Of a DNA stretch of 64,000 bases, positions 33,512-43,533 are shown one piece after another. Source of the stretch: Letharia columbiana (taxonomy: Eukaryota > Ascomycota > Lecanoromycetes > Lecanorales > Parmeliaceae); contig NW_023501076.1 of assembly GCF_014066305.1 (NCBI RefSeq), positions 293,501-357,500 of the forward strand, given 5' to 3'. Made by a program: the position numbers and the translations under genes. The notes under the pieces are model-generated. The model searched no databases. It worked only from the letters and a program-made list of their open reading frames with translations, and was not told where the DNA came from. Positions within the stretch are counted from its first letter, which is position 1. Each line of letters starts with the position of its first letter.

Positions 33512-36500
33512 TGATGATGACGGAGCTTGTGTGTAGGGGTTTGCATTGAAAGCGGTTCTCGACCCCCACGGGGCGCCACTGCCAGACTGGTCGACTCATC
33601 AGCCATCTGAGAAGCATCTACCTTTTCATAGAAACGTACATGCGGAAGCCAATTAATCTGAAGATTCGGTGCCTGAAGCGTACCAAGTTGCGACGCACCT
33701 GATGGCCACGAGATACATTAGCGGAACATTCTGCAAACGGGCTACTGGCTGCGGGTTCTGACCGTTGGTGGAGCTCTGAGGAAGGCTGGAGATGACGGTC
33801 AGATTTGACGTAAACTTTGCGACAGCCGCGGACATGGCGCTGGTTAGCCCGGTTTGCAGGATCGCTGGGATATTCATGACTGTGGCGAGATAAGATAACA
33901 CTTGTAGATAGCTGTGTTACCATAGAGAGAAACTAGAAAGCCAAGAGTGCAAGGCAACCTGAGGACGAGAAAAGAAAGGCCAGAAACAGCCGGAGTCCTG
34001 TTCGATAGAGATCCCATCACGGGAATCGAGAAGGCGATGCATCTTATGAGATCGAAAGAAAAAACCCCTGACAGTGTACCGCTGAGATAAGCACTAAGGT
34101 GATGAGTGTGCACGATTCATGCGGCAATACTTGGTCTCGCATCTTGCTGCAGGCATTTACTGTTCACTGGAGACTGCCTGTTGGGCTTTCAATTACTTGG
34201 GAAAACCTCGCTGTTATAACCGGCATCCTGCACGATAAATACACACGCGTTTCTGGGATATCCGAGTTAGGAAATCGACGACAACAAGTTGGCTCCACAT
34301 TCCGGCCCAAATGACGAATGCTATGCAGACGCACATTTTATCAAAAGGGGGTTGTGCATACATCTTCCTCGAAGATTACAGCTGCATGAACTGGTGCGGC
34401 GCAGAAGTCTATCTTCTTGACAGTCCGGCGCGGATATTTCACCAATTGAACTGTCCAGTGAGGGTAACAATAACCGGCATCGACGGGAAGATACTACCGT
34501 ACCATGATGATAGCCGCATGGCCACGAGCAGTACGTGACCTTGCATGAAGTCTTTTGAGAGACCTAGAAGGAAGATCGCTGGTTAGCGGGTTGCGGACAT
34601 GTTCGGTCGAAGGTAAGGTATCGCGGAAGACGATCCGCGCCCCGGAGCATGCATGGCTAATGCAGGTCCGATCCACTCCTGAAATGAAGGGCACTCTAGC
34701 CTCCAAATCGCGCCAATGACACGCGCCTACAAGACATGCCACGCCATGTCTCGCATTACTAGCTTTCTTTTATCAAGTTGGAAGCCAAGCTATCATGCCT
34801 GGATTCCAATTCCTCTTGCAAGTCATGATCGTCGCCCGCATCCGGTTAGCTCCAAAAGTGGTGAGCGCAATCCGTAGCCAATTGATTAACCACATTGGCA
34901 CGCCATCCAAGATTCTGCCATCAATAGCATACCGAGTTTGGGGACATCAGTGGCGCAGCTGGTGAAGAGGCGTCGATTCTCCGCCTTCATAGCAGTCACT
35001 GTTAACAGAGTCTCCATTCGGACTACAAAGTCAGACGCTTCTGCGTTCGGTGAACTGCATTCAACTCGAACGTTTTCCTGGCTTCCAATGTCTTCATGGA
35101 CTATACTCACCGTATATGGTCCTATGAGATAGCTAGTGTCATTGTAGTATAAAGGTCATTGATTCACCGATCCAGCTCACCGCAGGCATGTCCCATGCCA
35201 ACATAATGGGACGCTACTCGTATCAAACAAGACTGTCGGCAATGCCGAGAAAGCCCGCCAAGTCGAGCAAATGCGCAATTGTCGCTGTTGTGCGAAGCAA
35301 GTTGTTCTGGTTTTGCTATGAAGACAGCTTTGCTCCGGGGCCTGTAAGAGAAAGATCTTATGACGTTGTCCACTTTCCGCTGAAGCCTGACTCTAAAAGT
35401 CAAGATTCGAACGTCCAATGAGGGACGTTAGACGGAAGTCGTTCGAGGCAGGGATTGAGCTCGAGGATCACTCCCACTCTATCAACCAGCTTCAAGAGAC
35501 ATGGTCGAGAGTCCCCACAATCGTAGCGCCGGCCAGGATTTTGGCCAAAGAGCGGAGTCAGAACGTACCGGCAACATCTTCTCTGCACACGCCCGTTGCG
35601 CTCTCCGCAAGTTCCCTTCCAGGAAGAATAGTGGAGGAAGCCGTGAACTCAGTAGGGCAAGACCAAAACCAGGAGCCGTCCATGGAGCAAGCCCATTGAT
35701 CAATTGGGTTCTGTACCCGTGTAATGGGATCATCTTTAACGACTAGTCTTGAACATTGTTATCTCCATTCCTCCATGTTTCTCGGTGGACCAGAGTCTGG
35801 ACTGTCCAAGAACACTTGATTGCTTTGAAAATCATAGTGGGAGGCTCGAGAGTTTTTTCATTCTGGAATAAGCAACCAATTGTCGGGGAGACACTTGCAA
35901 AGACAATACATTCTGGGTCCCCCGTATAGGTACCTTGGGCTCCGTGCGTACTAAGATGTGTGGATCCAGAATGTCCTCCGCCCATTTGGTCGTCATGGAC
36001 GACCAAGAGTCCATTCAAGATTGATTGAGACCTCGTACAGACGTCCTTCTATGTCTCTTCACTTCTGGACGACTGAAAACCGCGAGCGAAGAGGAAGCTT
36101 CCTACATTGGCGCGTCATTGTAGGTAGGGGAAGGCTGAGAAGGCCGGAAGCCGCGAGGCTTGGCGCTCGAATATGGATGCGTGCGAACGCCCATTGAGGA
36201 GCAAATCCATCATTTTACCCGCCAGGAGATCGTAATATCTCGTTGGCATTACAATCTTGATGCTGGTATCCAGCAAGGTTCTGGAACAGAGGGAAAAGCG
36301 GTCGGAAGTGCTGGGCATGCAGCCTTACCGCGAGATCTGAGCTGGTGGTCAACCCCACCTTCCTGAAGCGACAAGGTATCCATGCAAAGGCCAATCCGTC
36401 CATGCGGCCCACATCAGTTGTGTGATTGTACGTCCAATGGTGGAAGCATGCGCCCACGCAGGATCCAATGATGCCGTTCGCCGAGAAGGATGGGGTTGCC

Positions 36501-36590
36501 AACGATGCCGTTCGCCGAGAAGGATGGGGCTTGTGGTATGAAGAGAAGGTGTTTTTTTTTTTTTTTTTTTTTTTGCTCGAATCATGGAGT
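33512..36590. other. 3-kb region without a recognised gene; small duplication and poly-T tract
   Basis: The missing laccase 5' exon(s) should lie at about 33512-33900; an 82-codon minus frame at 33901-33653 has protein-like composition but no start I can link. From 34.1 to 36.4 kb only short frames occur. At 36470-36537 a 34-bp unit (GATGCCGTTCGCCGAGAAGG...) is tandemly duplicated, and a run of 23 T sits at 36552-36574, just before the permease pseudogene. Confidence 0.45.
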
Positions 36591-38331
36591 ATGAGCCCAA
36601 CCATCGATGGTCGAATGCGCAAAACGAAGTCACCTCCACTTCCCGACGATGATTTGAGCACTGAAGATGAGCAAGCGGCAGGAGCCACGATGCGGCGGAA
36701 TTTCCCTGCTTCCGCTTCATCTCTATCGTAGGGTTCGTCATGGTTTTCCAGCCGACGTGGGAGAGCATCTTGCTCGCGGCGCAATACGGTCTTGTCAACG
36801 GAGGCACGGCGGGCGTGATCTGGGTGACTGCTGGTGTCATCTTTGGTGCTCTGTGCATGATTGCGTCCATCGCGGAACTGGCTTCCATGTTGGTGGTCTT
36901 CTGGATCTGAAACAGGCATTGGTGGAGAGTTGACAATTTGTCCCCAGGGCCCCTACTGCCGGCGGCCAGTAGCACTGGGTATCGGAATTTGCACCCACTT
37001 CCTTGCAGAAGCCCCTCAGCTATCTCGTCGGTGAGTAACGAGTAAGTGCCAGCCGACTGCCTTGGTTGACGATCTGCGTAGGATGGAGTAGCGCATTAGG
37101 ATGGGTCACGGGATGTCCGTCTGCTGCGCAGCTCACGTCGACGCTGGTGCGGGGGCTGGTGTTGTTGAGGAACCCGAATGCGAGTGTGGATGCATTGTGG
37201 CAGACGACGTCGTTTATTATGCTGTTCCTGGTGGCCGCGGCTGCATCAACATCTTCTGCGCAAGACAACTTCCGGTAACGGAAGGGATATCAGTGGTTGT
37301 TCATGTTGTCGGCTTTTTTGTCTTCATGACCGTCTTGTGGGTGACTAGCGATCATGCACCAGCCCAACAGGTTTTCACGCAGTTTCAAGATAATGGCGGC
37401 TGGGGTAACACTGGACTGTCGGCTCTCGTTGGCACTCCGACACCTTTGTGGTGCTTCCTCGGCCCGGATGCCGGCGCTCATATGAGCGAAGAGCTAAAGG
37501 ACGCTTCGCGTGTTCTGCCTTCCGCGATGATGTGGGGTTCCTTCTTCAACGCTTCATTGGTCTTGCTGATGCTCATCACGCTATGCTTCTGTCTGGGTCC
37601 GGACTGGCAGGATAATGTGCTGGGACTTACGAATCCGACGCAGACTGGCATTCCCATCATTCAGGTTTTGTACAATTCGACGGATTCGATGATAGCTGCG
37701 ACGACTTTCATGACGACGGTTCTGATTCTGTTGTCGATGGTTGGGACGATTACTTGCATTGCATCTTCGAGTCGCCAGCTTTGGGCATTCGCGAGAGACA
37801 AGGGCTTCCCGTTCTCAGGCTACATCGAATACGTGAGTCATGTTGCTCGGCTGGCTTTAAAAATCGAATTTGGACGAACATACTGATATACTGCGTGCGG
37901 GTACGGCCAGGTTGGGATATACCGGTCAACTCCCTCATTGTAGTCCTGGTCGTGTCACTCCTCATCTCAGCCCTCAACTTCGGCTCCGACGTCGCTTTGA
38001 ATGCCATCATCAGCCTCTCAGACGCAGCCCTCCTCTTCTCTTATATCATTTCCATTGGGGCTATTCGGTTGAAACGTGTACGTAACGAAGAGCTCCTACC
38101 TCGCCGTTGGTCATTGGGTAAATGGGGTTCTGTGGTCAATGATGTAGCGTTAGCATTCTTGGTTTTGAGCTTTGTATTTTCTTTCTTTCCGGAGACACCG
38201 ATGCCAGGCGCGGCTGGGATGAATTGGGCCGTTGTGATCTTCGCGTTTGTGATCGTGGCGGCGGGGACAAACGAAGGGTGAATGCGAAGAGAATCTATAT
38301 CGCACCTGTGTCGTTAGTCAAGCAGCAGTAG
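36591..38331 (+). pseudogene. Amino acid/choline-type permease (APC family) with multiple inactivating lesions
   Basis: Family features run in order through changing frames: leader PPLPDDDLSTEDEQAAGATM; ISIVGFVMVFQPTWESILLA (first helix); GLVNGGTAGVIWVTAGVIFG; APTAGGQ*HWVSEFAP; YLVGWSSALGWVTGCPSAAQ; GISVVVHVVGFFVFMTVLWV; GAHMSEELKDASRVLPSAMM; ITCIASSSRQLWAFARDKGF; RPGWDIPVNSLIVVLVVSLL; C-terminal RIYIAPVSLVKQQ. Lesions: a frame change at about 36705 (8 extra nt, CCTGCTTC), an in-frame TAG at 36970-36972 where Tyr is expected, a frame change near 37240, an intron 37833-37900 ending GG instead of AG, and a frame change near 38270. Other introns (near 36887 and 37032-37081) look normal. The gene must be dead; it once imported amino acids, GABA or choline. 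Confidence 0.9.
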
Positions 38332-38577
38332 TCTACACATTGGAGAGTAGAGGTGAGAATTCTTGACGTGTTCTATTCAATCTACGCATGCTTGAATTAG
38401 CTAATTTCGATGAATTTGCATCTCGTAGTGTCTTGACAACCGCACAGACACGACCGGAGCCAGATGGGAACGACCTTGAGAAGAACACTCGCAATTCCAG
38501 GTCTTAGCATGTAGTAAAGTCGCATGTATGCCAATCGCCCGATGCCCTACGGTTGCTGCTCAAGTGGAATGTGCCCC

Positions 38578-40431
38578 CTACTTCCTCCCTGCCTTCTTTT
38601 TGACGATGCCCACTGGCTTCGCACCCTTGGGTGTGATTTGCTCTTTCTTTGGCCTCCCACGTTTCCCTGGCGTCAGTTTTTTTGGGGTCTCGCCCTGCTC
38701 GGTTGCCTTTGGTCGTCCTCGCTTCTTGGCTATCTCCACATTAGATGAGCCTTGTGGCTCGGTACCCTGCGCAGCCCCCTCCCCCTTCTTCGGCCTGCCT
38801 CTCTTCTTTGGTGTATCCGCCGCAGGCACGCCAGTTGGCTCTACGGCCCCAGCAGGCTCTGCTCCCTTGCCCGGTCTCCCTATCTTCTTCGGCTTCTCCT
38901 TCGCTTCTCTATCCTGATCCTTGAGCGCCGCAGCACCCTTTGCAAATCCGCCGGATTTTTCCTTGTTCATCGTCTGCATTTCCTTAGGGCGTTGGGTAGG
39001 AACGGCTTCTTTCTTCGGTCTACCTCGCTTTGCAGGCGCGTTTTCTTTTGAGACGAGTTGTGATTTGACCTCTTGTGCAGACAATTCTTCCTTCTTTGGC
39101 CTGCCCCGCTTCCTAGGCGTCTCGTCTTGGCCAGCAGATTGTTGCTTGACATTGCCCGTAGAGCTCTCTTCTTTCTTCGCCTGGTCTCGCTTCTTAGGCG
39201 ACTCGTCTTTGGCAGCAGCTTGTTGCTTGACCTTGCCCGTAGAGCTCTCTTCTTTCTTCGCCTGGTCTCGCTTCTTAGGCGACTCGTCTTTGGCAGCAGC
39301 TTGTTGCTTGACCTTGCCCGTAGAGCTCTCTTCTTTCTTCGCCTTTTCTCGCTTCTTAGGCGACTCGTCTTTGGCAGCAGCTTGTTTCTTGACCTTGCCC
39401 GTAGAGCTCTCTTCTTTCTTCGCCTGGTCTCGCTTCTTAGGCGACTCGTCTTTGGCAGCAGCTTGTTGCTTGACCTTGCCCGTAGATCTCTCTTCTTTCT
39501 TCGCCTGGTCTCGCTTCTTAGGCGACTCGTCTTTAGCAGCAGCTTGTTGCTTGACCTTGCCCGTAGAGCTCTCTTCTTTCTTCGCCCTGCCTCGCTTCTT
39601 GGGCGACTTGCCTTTGCTGGCGACGTGTTGCTTGACATTGTCGGTAGAGCCCTCCTCTTTCTTCGACTGGCTTCGTTGCTTCTTGACATACTTGGTCTCC
39701 ATTTCCGAGGCATCATCTTCACACTTGCGTTTGGGTGGTCGAGCCTTTGAGGAGGCGGACGTCTCTGCGTCATCGGTTGCTGCTTGAGCACTCTGCTCTA
39801 GTTCACCGCTGGCTGTTCCCGATGTTGATGTAAAGGGTTCGGCTTTCTGAGAGCGCGGTGCGTTTCCCCCTGTTGTCGCGGTCACCATGTTTGTCGGTTG
39901 CGGAGTGCTGCTAGTTCTTGGTTGCAATCCTGCATAGTCGGCGCTTGGACTAGGGGTCCACTGGGTTCGCTGAGACTTGCTTGTAGATTGCGCCGGCTCG
40001 GCAGAAGGTAGGGGAGCGCCTCTGGCGTAAGCATCTTCCATGGGAGTTTGTAGATGGTCATCAGACGCGCCATCTAGTGAGGAAGCTCCATGATGAGAAT
40101 CCGACGTAGGATCGCTGGCTTTTACAGGGCCAAGAAGACTGTCGTCCGTTACTTCCTGCTCGCGACTTGGCGAGTTCTGATCTGATGAGAGGTCGATGGA
40201 AGGGTCATGCTGTTCAGCCATCACAGCGCTGTTGCCGTTTGATGCATGAGCTGCCGGCGTCGGAAAATGCTCTTGTGATTCTGCGAACGGGGAGAAAGGC
40301 GGAGGTGAAGAATTGTAAGCGAGAAGATCTGAAGCGGTAGGTGAGATATCCATAGCCAATTCTGAAAGCTCTTTGTCTTCAGCCTGATTTGCACTGGGAG
40401 TCAAGGCGCTCCGAATAGTCGATAGCATCAT
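38578..40431 (-). CDS. AT-hook protein with tandem 27-residue basic repeats
   Basis: Single exon, 617 codons, ATG at 40431. The N-terminal 230 residues are Ser/Pro-rich and acidic and look disordered. The middle has about six tandem units of the type KKEESSTGKVKQQAAAKDES-PKKRDQA. The C-terminal third carries a series of AT-hook cores: RKRGRPKKEE, AKRGRPKKEA, IGRPGKG, KKRGRPKKGE, KKRGRPKATE and GKRGRPKKEQ. AT-hooks bind the minor groove of AT-rich DNA, so the protein is likely a nuclear chromatin factor. It sits 10 kb from a very AT-rich RIP block, which may be coincidence. The opposite strand is open over long stretches only because of the repeat; those frames are shadows. Confidence 0.85.
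   Translation of the reverse strand: MMLSTIRSALTPSANQAEDKELSELAMDISPTASDLLAYNSSPPPFSPFAESQEHFPTPAAHASNGNSAVMAEQHDPSIDLSSDQNSPSREQEVTDDSLLGPVKASDPTSDSHHGASSLDGASDDHLQTPMEDAYARGAPLPSAEPAQSTSKSQRTQWTPSPSADYAGLQPRTSSTPQPTNMVTATTGGNAPRSQKAEPFTSTSGTASGELEQSAQAATDDAETSASSKARPPKRKCEDDASEMETKYVKKQRSQSKKEEGSTDNVKQHVASKGKSPKKRGRAKKEESSTGKVKQQAAAKDESPKKRDQAKKEERSTGKVKQQAAAKDESPKKRDQAKKEESSTGKVKKQAAAKDESPKKREKAKKEESSTGKVKQQAAAKDESPKKRDQAKKEESSTGKVKQQAAAKDESPKKRDQAKKEESSTGNVKQQSAGQDETPRKRGRPKKEELSAQEVKSQLVSKENAPAKRGRPKKEAVPTQRPKEMQTMNKEKSGGFAKGAAALKDQDREAKEKPKKIGRPGKGAEPAGAVEPTGVPAADTPKKRGRPKKGEGAAQGTEPQGSSNVEIAKKRGRPKATEQGETPKKLTPGKRGRPKKEQITPKGAKPVGIVKKKAGRK
39140..39640 (-). repeat. 81-bp coding minisatellite inside the AT-hook gene
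   Basis: Six to seven near-identical 81-bp units (CTTGCCCGTAGAGCTCTCTT on the plus strand marks each). Central units are almost identical and outer ones more diverged, as expected of unequal exchange. The unit length is a multiple of three, so copy number can change without breaking the frame. Confidence 0.9.
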
Positions 40432-41719
40432 TAGTAGAAGTTCACACGAGAGACTTTGGGGTGTTGAGATTTGTGGGTGTTGATGAAGGTACTTCTGTTG
40501 TCACTGAATTTCTCGAGGCGATTAAGATTAATGGCCGCTAAAATTCGGCCAATCGTAACGCGCCAAGTGCCGCTAGCTCATATGCTTATTCCAGTTTACC
40601 TCGAAGTAAACTTCAAATCAGATCTTGTCACTAGGGTATTTAGATAGTTGGGCTATACAGGTCGATGCACAAAGTTATGCGTGAAATCGTGCCAAGACCT
40701 GCAAGCGGACATGTTCCGCTAGATTAGTGAAAAAACTCATATTCACTTTTACTGTACCTTAGTTGAAAGCGGTACTTGTAGGGCTGTAACCTAAGTTTTC
40801 GTTACAACACTTGCTACTATCTGACTTGCAATAGAAACTTTGATACGGAGTAGTCCCTGTTTCCTTTTCCATAACATGATCCCTAATTCTACAATATATA
40901 CTACCCATTCTTTCTATGCTGAGTACGGACTCCATCCATACCTACTCAACGTGAACCTAAACACAATGCATCTGTGCTACCTGCTATTTTTCTTCTTCGT
41001 ACTCAATTCTTGCCATCAAATTCGTTACACGAACCAAACCATGAGCCCAGAGATAGTCCTGTCTGCGGTTGCGATTAAGATTTCCTTATTACTGTTCTGC
41101 TACTACTGTTCAGAAGATGCGGCTCGTTTTCTTGACGGTGGCAGAGACTGCGTTAGTCAAGGTTTCTGACAGCTCCCATCTGATCCCTCACACTCATCAC
41201 ATCCGCCCTCCCCCCAAGGCACGCTAGCTTGTTCGGGAATGCTTGGCAATTGGACATCTTGTCGCTGTTGGATTCCGTGTTTTCCTTTCATCCCGTCTTC
41301 TTCTCCTCGCGCTCAAGTGTTGCCCTTCAATACGTTCATTTCCCGGAGCAACGTAATATCTCAACACAGTCGGATTCATATTTGAACTCTGTGTTCACTC
41401 TTCTTCCGACCCGTCTCTGGGAAAACCCGAACTCCGAGGATTGTGATTCTTCTCAATTAATCTTCATTATGCGCGTTGTTGAGACACGTTGAGCTACTTC
41501 ATCTTCGCAAAGCTTTGTAAGGAAATTGTGTTGTTCTCATTCAACACTTTTCAGATTCGCGGTAATTACTGAAATGCCGTTCCCCCTCCCCTCCCCTCCC
41601 CTCCCCTTCCGAAGTGCAGCACCACTGGCACAGACTACAACGCCAACACATCCAATCCCGCCATTTCTGGCGCCATTGGCTCTATTGCCGTATTCGAAAA
41701 TTCACAAACCTAGCAAACA
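40432..41719. other. Intergenic, AT-rich in part, no gene supported
   Basis: Includes the promoter of the AT-hook gene (minus strand). The 109-codon plus frame at 40840-41169 and shorter ones nearby have no domain. Confidence 0.4.
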
Positions 41720-42460
41720 CTACCGCCACTTCATTCCATGGATCACCAGAACGTAGTCATGCACGGTCTTGCCAGTCCAGCCCTTCTCGATTTGGAGAAT
41801 CTTCACCGCCGGTAGCATGCCCTTGTAACTCTTACCAAACTCCGTCCCCATCGTCATGAGCTCGCCGAAATTGTTACCGGGAGTGCTCTCGCCAACAACG
41901 CAAGGAGTGTCGGTTTCGACGCGCTTCGGCCCCAATAAACGCCGGCCAACTATAGCTTCCATCTCCATCCATGCGAAAGAAACGGCCTCATTGGCATCGC
42001 TGGGAAATTTGACTTCGTCGAGCCATGTCAGGCGCATGTGCGGGAATCTTTTCTGGATGTGATCGGTGATGTTGGGGTTGTGGGCGCCTCCACCAGCCAT
42101 GTAGAGTTCGCTGATAGCCTTGTTCTTGGGGGGCAAAGCGGCAGATTGCTTTGGCCGAGATGCGAACTAAGCTTGCAATGACGTCCTCTTTCGTACCTCC
42201 GAGGCCTTCGATCTTGTGGATCAGTCTGACGGCTTCCTCGTCGCCGAAGACCTCTCGCCCCTTAGTGTTGGGGATGTCACGTTTGTACCACAAGAGTTTG
42301 TGGATGTAGTCGTCGATTACGTCTTGGAATCTGTATCGCAATTTAGGCAGGTGGAGGATGGAGTTGGTGCGCTCTGAGCTTACATGTGACCCTTTTTGCC
42401 TTCTTCTTCGCGCTTGGCTAAAATTTGGAACACAAATGTATCGACCTGTTGCGTCCTAGA
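41720..42460 (-). pseudogene. Anhydro-N-acetylmuramic acid kinase-like protein, 5'-truncated and frameshifted
   Basis: The minus strand holds QQVDTFVFQILAKREEEGKK, an intron 42331-42383 (GTAAGC...TACAG, phase-consistent), then FQDVIDDYIHKLLWYKRDIP, GGTKEDVIASLVRISAKAIC, a frame change near 42150, and KAISELYMAGGGAHNPNITD with FPSDANEAVSFAWMEMEAIV. The MxGGGAxNPxI and A(K/N)EAxxFAWxxxEA motifs are those of the C-terminal half of AnmK-type sugar kinases, which exist in fungi as UPF0075-like proteins. The N-terminal half, including the ATP-binding DxGT motif, is absent. About 240 of the usual 370 or more residues remain. Confidence 0.75.
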
Positions 42461-43533
42461 GGCTTTGGGTTTCCACTCTCATGTCCAATGCCAACAGAAC
42501 AGCTGCTCAGCATACCAGGCTCGCCCTGTTCTCTGGTGGATAGAGTCTACCTTGTTTTTCTTGGAGTGACACATGGAGATCATTGCTCGTACGCCATCTA
42601 AGCCGCTCGGACCGCAGCTGTCAGGTCGGCTTTTTCGGCTTTCATTTTTATCTCTTTGACCGGATCGGTATACAAGCAGAACTGGGAACCCGCACGACCG
42701 GCAGTGACCCGAAATAAGATTTAGCTGTCGAGGACATAGCTATGGTGGCACAAGAGTGGTGGTTGTTTATCATGAAAAACCAACAAACAAAACGACATGA
42801 GATAGATGAAACTTCAGAGCTGATCGACACAATGAGACCATAGTCATCATGCGTATCGGTCTTACCTCTTCTGGGAACATTCCTTCTGAGCAAAGTGGAT
42901 GATGCAGATATTCCTCCAGCGGGCCTCTGTTCGCAGAAAACGATACTCCACCACTTCAGTGGTAAGAACAGCCCTGAGATTGACGTCTCACTTTGCCTCC
43001 TCCCTACTGTTCGTTCCCGACCTACGCCGCCGCAGGCTCCGTCCTCAACATTGCTCCGGGATTCGTCAAAAGCGCGAGAATCGTCTCTTATTTACGCCTT
43101 AAAGAAATAGCTGCACGTGATCGAAGTTGATATGCGTCTTCTGCCATGTCAGATATGACGGGAATACTCCAGGGCACGCAAAGGTTGCCAAAATGAGAAT
43201 GCTGAGTCTCGGCACAAAGCCAATGCTAAATTTAGGGGTATCTTCTGCCGGAACAAGGGTCAATCCTGGCTCAGATCTTGGTTAGAGCCCAATACTAGCC
43301 CCCAACTTGTGTTGGTGTGAGGCGGGTAACGGCCCCAACGGGAGTTAACCTCGGTCGAGCTACCTGATAACGCTTCTTACAAGAGCTGACGGTGGGCCTG
43401 AAAAGTGAAGATTCCCCTCATTTTCGTCAGCTTTCGCGATAGCATGGTTTCCCTTCTTCTTTTTTGCTCAATTGTGTATGTGTATTTCTTGTGTATATAA
43501 GTTTCATATGTATGTATCGCTTCTCTCCTCGCA
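42461..43533. other. Intergenic, promoter of the lectin-like gene
   Basis: Short frames only. The last 100 bp before the ATG at 43534 contain a CT-rich tract (CCCTTCTTCTTTTTTGC) and TATATAAG at about 43494-43501, fitting a core promoter. Confidence 0.4.

Noticed and set aside
38921..39787. Plus-strand frames of 225-288 codons (Leu/Phe/Ser-rich) opposite the AT-hook gene
   Set aside because: They mirror the 81-bp minisatellite; the minus strand has AT-hooks and a proper ATG, so these are shadows.
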